A DNA stretch of 64,000 nucleotides from Theristus sp. LFF4_11 (lineage: Eukaryota > Nematoda > Chromadorea > Monhysterida > Xyalidae): contig JASANC010005417.1 of assembly GCA_030248135.1 (NCBI GenBank), positions 1 to 64,000 on the forward strand, in the 5' to 3' direction. How positions within the stretch are numbered: the stretch's first letter is position 1; each line of letters opens with the position of its first letter. A program made the position numbers and the translations under genes. Of this stretch, positions 23,202-35,732 are shown piece by piece. The notes under the pieces are model-generated. The model searched no databases, was not told the DNA's origin, and saw only the letters and a list, made by a program, of their open reading frames with translations.

Positions 23202-23823
23202 CAGTGGCGGCCAAAAGTGTTGGAACGCTGCGCGCGTGTGTGCGAGTGAGCCTTGTATTGCGCGTGTGTTGTATCAGCCGTACAAACGCTATAAAGGAAT
23301 CCCATGCTAATTTTTTTTAGTTTTTTAGACTACTGAGTGTATCTAGTACATGAATCGCAGTTTTTTTTCACTGAAGCACACATTTATTTGCCAAATACCG
23401 AACATTATAACACGCCTCCATTGCATATGACTGACAGTAAAACTGATTCAAAATCACTGGCAAGAAAACTATTCTACGAAGTATTAGCGTTTCTTTGTGT
23501 TTGAATTATCTAACAGACGTGTATTGCGTTCATGTTCGGGTTCCAGTCGGGTTGTATTGTTTATTCCGCTATATTTCTTGCCAATTAATTTTGAAACAGT
23601 TTTACTGCCAAATGGAGGTGTGTTGTAATGTTCGGTATCTGTCAAATAAATGTATGCTTCAGCGAAAAAAACCTGCGGATAGTGTGCTAGATACACTCAG
23701 TAATCACAAAAACAAAAAAATTAGCATGGGATTCTTATAATAGCGTTTGTAAGGCTGATGATACACCCGCGCAACACACGCGCACACATGCGCGCAGCGT
23801 TCCAACACTTTTGGCCGCCACTG
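23202..23823. mobile_element. Full-length foldback (palindromic) Tc1/mariner-like element
   Basis: 622 bp flanked by TA, with CAGTGGCGGCCAAAAGTGTT at both ends in inverted orientation. The inverted match continues inward through nearly the whole element (for example AAACTGATTCAAAATCA against TAATTTTGAAACAGTTTT). It interrupts the first unit of the adjacent minisatellite. Confidence 0.85.
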
Positions 23824-23825
23824 TA

Positions 23826-24205
23826 CATTTGGTTGATTCACAAAGTGGTTCACATTTCACAATATAAAAAGTGCAAAAGTGAAAATTGTTTCGGAATGAA
23901 ATTTGGTTGGTTCGCTGAGTGGTTCACATTTCACAATATAAAAAGTGCAAAAGTGAAAATTGTTTCGGAATGAAATTTGGTTGATTCACAAAGTGGTTCA
24001 CATTTCACAATATAAAAAGTGCAAAAGTGAAAATTGTTTCGGAATGAAATTTGGTTGGTTCGCTGAGTGGTTCACATTTCACAATATAAAAAGTGCAGGC
24101 GAAAATTGTTTCGGAATTAAATTTGGTTGATTCACTGAGTGGTTCACATTTCACAATGTAAAAAGTGTAGGTAAAAATTGTTCCGGAATTAAATTTTGGA
24201 ACGGA
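23826..24205. repeat. Minisatellite of about 77-bp units
   Basis: About five tandem units contain GTGGTTCACATTTCACAATA and AAATTGTTTCGGAATGAAAT. A further unit, split off by the foldback element, lies at about 23145-23200. Confidence 0.85.
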
Positions 24206-24303
24206 ACTATTTCGGAAGTAACCGGCCGAGTGTCCCAATTACGCACACCAATTTTTTAGCCCAGAAACTCGTTTTTTCGTGACGACAGAAATTACCAATC
24301 GAA

Positions 24304-27300
24304 TCAGCAGTTGTTTTCGTCCTCGCTCTCAGAACAGTCGTTCCAGTCGTCGCACCACCAACTTGACGGAATGCATTTGCCATCATTGCACTGACGTTGC
24401 CACCATTCGCACTCTAAACGAAGACAAACTACAATCTAGACAGCTACAATCGCGCATCATGCTGCGCCCTGCTGACTACAATGTGAATACCGTAAAGTCG
24501 TGCATATAAGGTCTCATTATATAAATTTGAAAGTCAAAAATTTCTGAAACAGTAGAGTTTGTGTGACAACCTTATAAGTGGGAAGAGGTTTTATAAAGCG
24601 AAGATTAGGAATTCCGGGCCTTATAAACGGGGGTGGGATTTCGACCAGGTCAAATTTTGAATTTTTTAGTTTCCCGCCATGTGACACTCCGCCCACTTTT
24701 AGGTGGGCGTCTTATAAGTGGGAGGAACCTTATACCGTATTACCCCTATTAAACCCCCCCCCACCAATAAACCTTCACCCCCACGACAAGTTTCCGAATA
24801 ACCCCCCCCCCACAAATAATCCCCCATGGTGGTTAATTGGAAACCTGTTAGAAATACAAACCCAGCGAATTCAGTAGCTGAATGCAGTGACATTGGTGAA
24901 ATTGTGCTACCAAAGGCCCCAAAGGGATGAGTTAATGGTAATTTCATTACAAAGGGCTGTTACAAAAGGAAATCTCTGTGAAAAGTAGAAGTTTCTGCGA
25001 CTTTCTTGCCTGCCATGCAAGGTATTTTTGCCATTTTTCAATAAACCCCCACCCCTAGATATTGTTTGTAAATAACGCCCCCCCCCACCAATAACCCCCC
25101 CCCCACAAATAAACCCCCACCCCTAAAAGTCGCTGACGTACTAATCCCCCATGGGGGTTTATTGGAGGTAGTACGATATGCAAGAGTTTACGGTAAGCTG
25201 AACTGCATCGAATGTCACGCGCCAAACGTACGTTTGCAGTTCTGTTCATCCGCGTAAGGGGGGCCATTGCAATCCATATAGTCATCGCAAAGCCAAAGGT
25301 TCGTGATGCAGTCCCCAATGCAGTTGGCTGCATCACAATACAGGTTGGACATGTATGGACGAATGCCGCCCGGACAGCGAAAATAACCAGATGGACATTG
25401 CTCTGAAAAGACAGAAAAACTGTCGAAGGCTGACTTTGCTCTGGCACGGTGGCGTTTCCTGTTTTGAAAGCAACCCGCTGCGCAGTAATATCGGGCGCTG
25501 GGAGGCACCGTTCACGCGTGGCAACGAGTATTCATTCACTCGAAGTCCGCTGCGCTCGTAAAGTGCGTCGACCAACCGTCTAACCGCACGAACTGAGCCT
25601 CCCCACGTGGCGGCGCACGACGCAAACTGACTCTTATTGCCATCGCACATCGTCGCGTCAACTGACGTGAACATGCGCGGTGTCGAGGCCCGATCATAGG
25701 GCACCGCACCACGCGGATCGACGTACGAAGTCACGTTTTGGCGTTTTTCGCGCCGTTAAAACAGCATCTGGTGTTAACAAAACGCCAGAGTGCGCGTTTC
25801 ACCCGCAATAAATGTCAGCGGGAGTTTTAAAATAACGCCAGTGAAAACAATAATGTTTTTCGGTGCATGCGTGTGCAGCGACGAACAGATAAAAACTCTA
25901 TGAAAACTCTACAGTCACAGTGCTAGTCAATTCACAAGCAGCTTCTGTTTTTCACCAGCAGAACGCACGAACTAATTTTAATTTAAAGTTTTAAAATTTA
26001 AAGAACACGATTAATGCGATATGCACAATATTGGATTTCTGAAATTTTCTTTGTTCGCTGGTTTTTTGGTTGTTTACTTTTTTATTTGGTCGTGGTAATT
26101 TATCTTGTAACGTTTTTGCTAAAATTTTCGTGTTTTTTTGCAGAACAATGCGGCTAATGTTTCACCAAACGTATAATAAGTTTAATGGTCAAGTTGTCTG
26201 CTCGTGAAAATTATCCTCATAACCTGTTTTTGAAAAGCCGTTTTCACATGGTGAATCGGCTAGCACAAATGCGCAGTGCGTTTCCAGACCTGGGGTTTGG
26301 TTTCCAGAGTTTTATGAAACTTTAGAGGCATCCAATAGTGCCCCACTGATCCCCTGAATGAAATCATAGATGACACATCATAGTTTCGTTTTTTTTTCGA
26401 ACTGATTTGCCAGTGTCCGCTCTTCAACGTGAAGTTAGGAAATTGAAATGTGTTGGTGTTTTGTTGCAATGAAGGTGCGTACCGCCAGGTTTGGTCGTGG
26501 TCGTGGTGGTGGTTGTCGATGTGGTTGGTGTCGGCGTGTCTGGTGTCGGTGTTGTGCCTGCAATCGAGACGGAACACGGAATCGTAAACACACATTCCAC
26601 TGCGTTGTCGCAGAAGCAAAACGCGTAAAAGCACTTTCAAAACTGCAATGCAAGCGATCCGAGCTCACCGCTTCCGCCGACAGCGCGATAATAAAAGGTA
26701 CGTGTGCCACCAAAGTACCCTTGCGCCCGATAGAACACCATCAGTCGATCAAACAAGGACACCCAGTTTTTTGTGCCAACCGAACCACAGTAGCTGAAAG
26801 CAGTCTACTGTTTCTGTTGTGTTTTACCTTGCCTACTCATGGTGTCTTACGCTTCTCTGGTATTATGCCGTGCACTGCAGAATAAAAGTGACTGACTGTC
26901 AGTTTTGTTTGTTTGTTTGTTTGCTTGTTTGTTTGTTTGCTTGTTTGTTTGTTTGTTTGTTTGTTTGTTTGTTTGTTTGTTTGTTTTTTTTGTTTTTTGT
27001 TTGTTTGTTTGTTTGTTTGTTTGTTTGTTTGTTTGTTTGTTTGTTTGTTTGTTTGTTTGTTTGTTTGTTTGTTTGTTTGTTTGTTTGTTTGTTTGTTTGT
27101 TTGTTTGTTTGTTTTTTTGTTTGTTTGTTTGTTTGTTTGTTTGTTTGTTTGTTTGTTTGTTTGTTTGTTTGTTTGTTTGTTTGTTTGTTTGTTTGTTTGT
27201 TTGTTTGTTTGTTTGTTTGTTTGTTTGTTTGTTTGTTTGTTCGTTTGTTTGTTTTTTTGTTTGTTTGTTTGTTTGTTTGTTCGTTTGTTTGTTTGTTTGT

Positions 27301-30300
27301 TTGTTTGTTTGTTTGTTTGTTTGTTTGTTTGTTTGTTTGTTTGTTTGTTTGTTTGTTTGTTTGTTTGTTTGTTTGTTTGTTTGTTTGTTTGTTTGTTTGT
27401 TTGTTTGTTTGTTTGTTTGTTTGTTTGTTTGTTTGTTTGTTTGTTTGTTTGTTTGTTTGTTTGTTTGGGAGACTCCACAACAATAGGCCTTGATTGAATC
27501 GTTTTCAAGGCGTACATCGGCGCAGTCAAGTCGAATCCGTGCGTGCGAACTTCGAGGTTTTCCAACAAACAACGATGCGCTTCTCCCACATCGAGCAGCA
27601 AAAGGTCGCGCGTTTCAAACTCGACTTTTCCGCCACTCGGGTTCTGGAATAATGAGAGTGAATACATGTAGTTCGCTGAACTTAGCCTGAAATGAGCGAG
27701 GAGGAATCATTACAATCTTGCGCCTATTGCGTGCGTGCAAAAATTGGTGTGCGCCTACAGCGGCAAAAACTAAAAAGTGTTCACCAAACGAAGCCTACTT
27801 TGATCACATATTGACAGTCGTCTGGATGCGGGATTCGTCGAACCCGAGTGACGCTCAATGACTGCCACTCTGATGTTGCTATCAGTAGACCACCGCACGC
27901 AGGATGGTCTAAAAAATAGTTTTTAATGCAATCGTGGGACGCGCGGCAGCGCAGTCCCACAATATTATTTTAGAAAGCTCATTGCGAATATTTTGAAATT
28001 TCAATCGACCATAACATTCATGACAAATGACTAAACCAAGAAATTCTATTTGCTGTGCTAAGGTGGCCCGATACCCTATGATACCCTATGATACCCGAAA
28101 CCAAAAAAATGAAACATCGGTTGCTTCTGTGATTTTACAGAACAAAAAAACCGAAAAAATTCAACAGGTTGTTGTTGTCGTTGTTGTCGTTATCGTTGTT
28201 GTCGACCGTTTCGGTGTCCACAAAAAAATCTGAACTTGTGTTCAAATTCGAATTCCAAATTGTACGGTATCCTATGTAATCGACCATGCTGCGTCTGATA
28301 GGCTAAGTGCCGAATTGTGAAAAAAAACTGTTTTTACCCGTGCCGGGTATAAAAAGGGTCCCCGTGAAGGGTTTCCTGCTAAAAATCGTTGTTCTGATTT
28401 CATATTCCACGGTATCCATGTAATCGACCATGCTGCGTCTGATAGGCCTAGGTGCCCAATTGTGAAAAATTGTTTTTACCTGTGCCGGGGCTGAAAAGGG
28501 TACTGTTTTTACCCGTGCCTGGTATAAAAAGGGTCCCCCCCGTGAAGGGTTTCCTCCTAAAAAACGTTGTTCTGATTTGAAATTCCACGGTATCCATGTA
28601 ATCGACTATGCTGCGTCTGATAGGCTATAGTTTAGGTGCCAAATAGCAAAAAGCTGATATTAACCCGTGCCTGGGTTGAAAAGGGTCCCCGTAAAGGGTT
28701 TCCTCCTAAAAAACGTTGTTCTGATTTCAAATTTCACGGTATCCATGTAATCGACTATGCTGCGTCTGATAGGCTATAGTTTAGGGGCCAAATAGCAAAA
28801 AGCTGATATTAACCCGTGCCTTGTTTGAAAAGGGTCCCCGTAAAGGGTTTCCTCCTAAAAAACGTTGTTCTGAATTCAAATTCCACGGTATCGATGTAAT
28901 CGACTATGCTGCGTCTGATAGGCTATAGTTTAGGTGCCAAATAGTAAAAAGCTGATATTAACCCGTGCCTGGGTTGAAAAGGGTCTACGGAAGGGTTTGC
29001 TCCTAAAAATCCTTGCTCTGAGTACAAATGCAACAGAAACTATTGCAGTCGACTATGCTGCGTCTGATCGGCTAAAACCCTATAAACTCTTTGAGATATA
29101 AAAGAAAAAGACAAGTTCGGAAAAATGCCCGAAGGGCATGAAAAAGACCAAATATTATTTCAGAATGACACAGATAGAAAAGTGTGACACAAGGATTTTC
29201 ACAAGATCAAACATTTTATGAAACGTGTGTGAACTGGAAAGTTACAAACTGAAATAATATTTACGCCAATATCTTTTTTTGTCATTTTCAAGGAAGGCAC
29301 AATCTCTGTACGAATTTTATTTCACTTCATTTGATGCTGCAAAAAAATACCGTAATTTGCTGCTGTGAACATATTCTCTTTTTATTTGTGAATACTGGAT
29401 CAAATGACTTGCTTAATATGGTGTTTGCGGGCTGAACCCTTTTACGGTGAGTGTGGTCACAACCGGGGCCCAGTGCCTTGAAATGACAAAAATAGATTGA
29501 CGTAAATATTATTTCAGTTTGTAACTTTCCAGTTCACACACGTTTCATAAAATGTTTGATCTTGTGAAAATCCTTGTGTCACACTTTTCTATCTGTGTCA
29601 TTCTGAAATAATATTTGGTCTTTTTCATGCCCTTCGGGCATTTTTCCGAACTTGTGTAAAATAATAACAATAATAATTGTTTCGCATGATGAGCAAAACA
29701 GTTATGTGAGCATTAATACAATTACTGACAAACCGGGCACAGGGTCGTTGCAGTTGCCGTTGCCAATCCCTGTCGGGCAAATGCACTGCTGGCAGTTGGC
29801 CGGATTGCGATATCCTGCACCGCAGGCGCCGTCGTTTGGACAGATATCTAATGGATGGACAGGTGGACAGTTCTCACATAATTTTGTATTAATTCGAAAA
29901 GATTGATTTTTTAAATCAAAGTAATTTCAGCGTCGAAAATACTGAAATCTTACTGGGGCAATAAACGTCGTTCACTCGTTTCAGGTCGTGGAACGAGAAG
30001 TCGGTCGACATGCCCGGAACGTCCGCAAACAAGGGATTCACCGTCGTGAACGCACCTTTCGAACGGTCGATAGAGAAACCAGACTAAACAAACAATATGG
30101 CATTCATTACACATTTGAAAATTGCTCACACATTCCATTTTGGGTGCCGAGTTACATACCAAACTGTTATCCGTCCAAAAATCACTGGCATATAATTTTG
30201 CATACCGTATTACCTCTAATAAACCCCCATGGGGGTTTATTTCTTCAGCGACTTCTGGGGGTGGGGGTTTATTTTTGGGGGGGGGGGGCTTTATTTTTGG

Positions 30301-33222
30301 GGGGGGGGTTTATTTGGAAACCATTTTTAGGGGTGGGCAAAATGGCAAAAATACCTTCCATGGCAGGAAGGAAGTCGCAGAAACTTCTACTCTACATAGA
30401 AATTTCCTTTTACAACAGCCTTTTGTGATGAAATTACCATTAACTCATCCACTTGGGGCCTTTGGTAGCACAATTTCATCATTTTCACTGCAACCAGCCA
30501 CTGAATTCGCTGGGTATGTGTTTCAAACAGGTTTCAATAATCCCCCATGGGGGATTATTTTTTGGGGGGGGGAGATTATTTGGAAACTTGTCGAGGGGGT
30601 GGGGGTTTATTTTTGGGGGGGGTTTAATTTTGGGGGGGGGGGTTTAATAGAGGTAATACGGTATATATGCCAAAAACGGTTTGCTGTCGGCTTCCGTGTC
30701 GGTATGTTTTTGGAGTTTGTTTCTTTATTTTTTCATTTGTTAAGTGCTAAGCGTGCTTGCGGCATCAATCGACGCAAACAAACTCAGTTACATTACCAGT
30801 GCAGTGACCGACCACTAATGTACACCGGGGCGCCGATGTTGATTGATAACGGGAAAACTGCTATTGATAATGCTGCTATTGGTAAAAGAAACGGCATTTG
30901 AACGCGATTATCAGGTTTGCGTGGTACACCGATTGACGATTTCAGCCACGTATGTAATTTCTGGCACACAGAATGGTATGGCAGAGATCTTGGGCCAAGT
31001 GTAGTTGGCATGGTACGGGAATTCGGCGCGCAGAATCGTTGTTTGATGGCAATAGGGCATTTTTAAGGGGTGTGTGGTCAAATAATGTCGTCGAAGGGTT
31101 TCGTGAGCATTAATTTCCGATATTGCGGGAAAACCAATTTAAAATGACGGTGCTTGCTTACACGCGGATAATGCATCACCGAAGACAGGTCGTAGGGTCC
31201 CACAAGATCACAGCCGCCCGAATGCGTGGAGCAATCAGCAAAATTGTACAACCATTTCTGTTCAATGTTGTCTGTAAACAATGTGATGTGCTCGTTGCGG
31301 TCGCTGCGCGACTGCTCGTGGTAGAAGCCGAGTGCGTGCATGAACTCGTGGATTACGGTATCGTACTGCAAGTACTACATGGTAGGTACAGAAGTGCGGG
31401 TCACCTTGTGATTTGTTTGTAACTCTTCAACCTCTTGCCCAATTTCGCTGAAATTGAAAACTTACATACCTAAATAATCAACTTAGCTCTGCACTAAATT
31501 TCAGTTCATTTTTATAAAAAACTGCGTGTTTAGCATAACAAAAACACTTCTACAATCAACATTTCAAGTGTCCATCTTGACAAAAAAAAAACGATCAAGC
31601 CTAGTTTCTTGTTGGAGATCGTGTGGAACATAATTTTGAAATATCCTTTTCGTTTTAAATTACCGAATTACTTAATTGTCAATAAAAGGCGCACTACACT
31701 TATGGTCCATGGTGTATTTTGTGAAAACAACAATTTGCTGGAACAAAATCGACACTCCTGTGTGACAAACCGAGTCACAGCCACTTTTGGCTAGCCACAA
31801 GGATTGAGCGCCCAGCGCGAAGTCACGGTCCTTGCCAAGCGCTGACGCACAACTGAAAGACAACAAAGTGTTGGTGTTTCTGCGTTGTGTACAAAACAAA
31901 CGCAAAAACGTGAACGGAGAACAGAATGTACAGACAAAACGAGAACATACGAGACAACAAAACAAATGAACAAAATGTCACTGACCTTTGTTCTTGTTGT
32001 TCAATGACCACTTGGATGTACTGCGTGTTGTCCGGTGGATTCTGCGTGCGTTGAAAGTTCAGGCAAGAGTACTTGCGATAGTGCTCAATCATGGTGTCGA
32101 TCCAACGTGGAAAGTTTGGGTGTTTGAGGGTCTCATCCGTCAGTGCCACGTAGATCGGCTGATTGCGATCCCACAGTTGAATGCCGATGAAATTGCCGTT
32201 GATCACCTGACGTTTGCCACGACGTTGATTCGCAAATCGACTTCGTCCTTGGCCTTGTCCTCGTCCTTGCCCTTGGCCTTGTCCTCGTCCTTGGCCTTGA
32301 CCTCTGCCCCGACCTTTCTTTCCAGCATTACCTTTACCTGAAAGCAGTTTGTGGACTGAGAACAGTTGATCTCCAAGAAAAGCAACCCGTTGTTTGTCGT
32401 TCTGCTACTAATGATAAAACACAAGAAAACCAACACGAATAATGCGCAACTTTGTGGAAGCGACCTATAGTTTTTTCACAAACGGTGTGGCTCTACAAAG
32501 GGTTTAGCGCCCCGCACAAAATTGCCCTGTAGCTGCAGCACGCTTTTGTGGAGCGAGGCAGCTAACATTGGCATGACTTGGAAAGATGAGCATGACCTTG
32601 TATCTAAATGTATCGAGATGAGCATTTTTGCATCCAAAAAAAACCGACCAATTTTCCGTTTTCCGCACGCCCGCTTTACGAGCTGTTCCATGGACGCAAT
32701 TGATGGAACGATGTCGCCAAACTTGAACGGCGTGTCAATCACTTGTTGCGTGCGTGGCTGAAAATGTTGCGCGAGAAAACCGTTTTTTTTTATCTTATTA
32801 TTTGTGCAACGTAGTTTTTAAAAGTACATGCATTCTTGTTTACATGTACAATGTACACTGACCACTTTAGTGGTGCACTTCAAGTACTTCAGCATCAACG
32901 ACTGCAGAGTGGTCACTTTCGTTTCGTTCATCGTCTGAAACTCCCGGTTGCCGCGGCGGACACGACCGAATATCAGACTGCGTCGTTGTGCGCGCACGGA
33001 TGCACCTCTTTGTTTAAAATTGGCCTGAAAATTAAAAAAAAACACGGTGCGTCTTTCGAATGTCCATATACTCATATTTTCATTATTTCCAAGTGTTCTT
33101 TGCCGCAATACGAAAACACAAACCACCTTGGCCAGTGCTCTGAATTTGTTTGGCTGTGCAGCGATGACGATGCACTGGATAGCAATGAGTACAGTCACGG
33201 ACACGAAATGACAGCGCATCAT
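24304..33222 (-). CDS. Secreted astacin metalloprotease B (paralogue of A)
   Basis: Fourteen phase-consistent exons give 655 aa: 33127-33222, 32863-33024, 32649-32757, 31986-32337, 31771-31852, 31162-31365, 29954-30083, 29734-29847, 27799-27908, 27516-27643, 26669-26793, 26483-26557, 25232-25402, 24304-24413. Domain order matches A: signal peptide, propeptide with FKFGD, a short Gly/Gln/Arg linker of about 41 residues, RGKR, the catalytic domain with [15 protein letters not shown] and a canonical Met-turn SSVMHY, EGF-like, CUB, one Thr-rich exon (A has two), then two LDLa modules. B keeps the standard astacin signature more faithfully than A. Introns are swollen by a 560-bp GTTT array, tandem repeats and at least four mobile elements. 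Predicted role: secreted zinc endopeptidase. Confidence 0.9.
24490..25193. mobile_element. MITE family F in astacin B, carrying a nested family E element
   Basis: Same site as the F copy in astacin A, with TA flanks. A family E element (24735-25176) is inserted within it. Confidence 0.8.
24735..25176. mobile_element. G-rich MITE family E, copy 2, nested in family F of astacin B
   Basis: Flanked by TA. The uninterrupted site is seen in astacin A at about 12932-12940 (CCTTATATGCAAG). Multiple C runs on this strand. Confidence 0.85.
25545..25735 (-). other. Open segment present in astacin B but absent from A
   Basis: A GC-richer minus-strand stretch is open for more than 60 codons ([17 protein letters not shown]). 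No acceptor fits, and the gene already reads through in phase without it. It could be a skipped or dead exon. Confidence 0.3.
25968..26449. mobile_element. Repeat family J inserted in astacin B intron
   Basis: About 480 bp, CACGAACTAATTTTAA...GAAATTGAAATGTG. Astacin A has AGAACGTGTTG at this site without it. A close inverted copy is at 38782-39287. Confidence 0.85.
26905..27468. repeat. (GTTT)n microsatellite in a CUB intron of astacin B
   Basis: About 560 bp of almost pure GTTT repeats with a few single-base changes. All apparent KQTN or CLFV repeat proteins on either strand here are artefacts of this array. Confidence 0.97.
28255..29080. repeat. Tandem repeat array, about 149-bp period, in astacin B intron
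   Basis: CTGCGTCTGATAGG recurs at about 28289, 28433, 28611, 28760, 28909 and 29058. The last four are spaced 149 bp. Units contain AAAAGGGTCCCCGTGAAGGG. Confidence 0.88.
29111..29656. mobile_element. MITE family H with long inverted repeats
   Basis: Inverted arms of about 160 bp (29111-29270 and 29498-29656), starting ACAAGTTCGGAAAAATGCCC, flank a 230-bp centre. No ORF. Located in the astacin B intron. Confidence 0.85.
30205..30661. mobile_element. G-rich MITE family E, copy 3, complete
   Basis: Perfect TA-flanked element with CCGTATTACCTCTAATAAAC ends. It lies in the intron between two catalytic exons of astacin B. Confidence 0.85.
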
Positions 33223-33825
33223 TGGCACAGTTGCGTGTTTCGTTCGTTCAACAGTAATATGGTAGGAGCCCTACAAACAAGCGCGCACGTTAACGTGGCG
33301 ACCGCACACATGGAAGGCAAAACTTACTTTGGTTTCAATTCCAAGCACCGTCAAATCGCCGATGTACAATTGGAGAAAAAAGGTTAGCAAGTGACGGACT
33401 GTACTCAATGAACTGTAAAAATGAACAACAGTGAATCGCTTTGTATCAGAAAACTGATTTCGTCGCTGTTTAAATAGGATTTTGAAGGCTTCAAAAAAGC
33501 TTGCAAATTCAACAAACATCAAAGCCGAAAACCGCCTTAGCGGTTGCAAATGTCTCAACTACTTGCGTAAAGAAAGGTGATCACAAACAGCGAAACAATA
33601 TACGATTGTTGATTGATTTGTTGCCACTGGTAGCCGCTTTTTGTTGCATGTGTAATTTGTTTCCAATTCAAGCGTCATCAATTCTTGAGAACCTGTGGGA
33701 CATTAATCACGCAGGCTTTAAGTAATTCTGAGATGAGAACAGGTGGGAGTGGGACCTTTTTTCTATTTCGAACTTCGTTTCTAAACTTTGTTTCTTGTTG
33801 TTAAAAATTCTAGACAAACAAGGTA

Positions 33826-34090
33826 CGGTATGGCCGATTAAACATGGCAGCTTTTTTCAGGGTTCAAGGAGCGCGCGAATTTTGAATGAAAGAAAAAAGA
33901 TCTTCAGAAACCAAACTGCGTGCCTAATTTGACCAATTTTTGAAAACCAATGGATTATCCGCGCTATTCTGTGCATTCTTTCTCCCTTGCACACATGATT
34001 GGGAATTATGTTGGCATTTTTGAAAAAGACAACTCCTAGTCTGCGACTGATCCCGCCTTGATGGACTGCCTAATTTATTCGGCCGTACTG
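33826..34090. mobile_element. MITE family B, copy 2 with empty site
   Basis: 265 bp flanked by TA (33824-33825 and 34091-34092). The paralogous flank at 20730-20731 reads AAGGTACTTTTG without it. Opposite orientation to copies 1 and 3. Confidence 0.9.
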
Positions 34091-34426
34091 TACTTTTGAA
34101 AAACGATTGCTTACCCATTTGCTTACTTTACAGTTTTTTCGTTTGCGCAAATTGTTTCAATTTCAAACGTCCCGACAGACATTGTATTTTTAGAATAAAA
34201 CGATTTTTATGTGTTTAATAGATGATATACTATCAAGCACACATCCAAAAAGTATTTATAGTAATAAAGTACTTTTTACTTTTGATTACAACAAAATATA
34301 ATGAAAGTAATATTACTTTTTGATTGTTTTTTATGTGAATGTTGCCCAACAAAAAAAATACATGAAATATTACAAAGTTGTTCGGGTTTTTATTATTATC
34401 GCTTTCAAAATTGAACGCGCCGACAA

Positions 34427-34567
34427 TTAAAAACAACCGCAGCCCAAGTTGTGAAACGTAGCGGGAGCACTTGGTGTGGTGGATGGAACTTGCCTGTCGT
34501 GTGTGCTACCAGGTTTTGCATAAAACATGACTCCCAAATTTCTGCTCGCTGTATGCAATGCCTCCAT
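34427..34567 (-). CDS. Possible small terminal exon of an unrecognised gene
   Basis: After an acceptor-like CAACCACAG, a 46-codon frame starts with ATG and ends in NLGCGCF-stop. A further open block lies near 35.1 kb on the same strand, but no continuous gene could be built. The family is not recognised. A longer Cys-containing frame overlaps it (34405-34839), so neither reading is secure. Confidence 0.15.
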   Translation of the reverse strand: MEALHTASRNLGVMFYAKPGSTHDRQVPSTTPSAPATFHNLGCGCF

Positions 34568-35732
34568 CTGTGGTTGGTGTTGCTAAAAAGGTGCTTCTTT
34601 AAGCTACAAGTGCATGTGCCAGTCACCCAACAACGCTTTTGTTTTCTTTGAGAAACATAACATTTCAAGAAAAACGCCGTTGGCTCACATAATTGCAAAC
34701 ATGGTATCGTGATTTTGTCTAACCAAAACAACGTTTTTTTTTGTGTTGAGTAGCATATGTGCTTGTTGTATTTGATTCCCGGGTCACAATCAGCTATTGA
34801 TGAGACTGAACTTACGAAGAAGCTATAATTGAAAAACAAAAAGTTGATTGAAAAACTGGAAATTTGTCAAAAATGAAGAATAAGGCATTTTTTTCCACAA
34901 TAGACATAAATATTATGTAAACTTTCAAAGTCGTGAAGTTTTTTTTGTTTGTATCCTGATCAAAGTTCTACGCTCGTTTGAATGAAACCATCCACAGCTC
35001 AAGACGACCTACGTAGCCCGAGAAAATTGGTGTGACAGAGTTGGCAGGTCGCGTTTGTTGCCAGCTTTCACACAAATGCAATCATAACCTTGAATTTTCT
35101 CCCGTTATGTGCAGCCGTAGGCAAGCCAAAAAGAGAATAGTTTTGAGTGCGTCCGTCAGTGTTTTCAGCTGAAACTTGAATACCCAAAAAGTTTGATTGG
35201 GCTGTGCAGCCCGGGCCTTGTCGTACTGACGAGCCTGGGGGCCCGCGATATACGCTTACCAGGCGAAACCGCTAGAAACAGTGCTTGCACGCTGTTATAA
35301 TTTCTATAAAGGTTCCAAATTTCAGCTCAATAACAGCTACATAACATGCTCTGTTTATTGATATTCAAAGAACAACTCCCTGGGTGTATATCCATAAATC
35401 CATCTATTATTTAATTGCGCCGTTTCACACAGGGTAAGACGACTTGCAAAAAAATCCAAAGTATCCAGACATAGATGTTGTCGCTTCGCTGCAACATGTG
35501 TATTACGTATGCTGTATGAAAGATCAAAAGCACAAAGCAGTTCGAACTGGATTCAAAAACAACCAGCACCATATTTTGTTGCAAATCTGTATCAATCATT
35601 ATTCTGGAATGGAGTCCCAATCCCATAATATTTCCTTGTTCATTTGTCTGAACGACACGAAACGAAACGAATACTGTAGTCTGAGCAATTGAAAATCAGT
35701 GGAAGTACAAGAAGTGGAACACGATAATACGT

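Noticed and set aside
26837..27667. Long proteins of KQTN or CLFV repeats on both strands
   Set aside because: Pure translation of the (GTTT)n microsatellite. All frames are open and the flanking CUB exon at 27516-27643 uses a different boundary.
30793..31011. Extra astacin B exon between the catalytic exons
   Set aside because: Adjacent exons join directly in phase 0 as in astacin A, and no acceptor/donor pair fits.
34405..34839. 144-aa Cys-rich minus-strand frame as a gene
   Set aside because: No family recognised, AT-rich surroundings, and a competing reading of the same bases is equally plausible.
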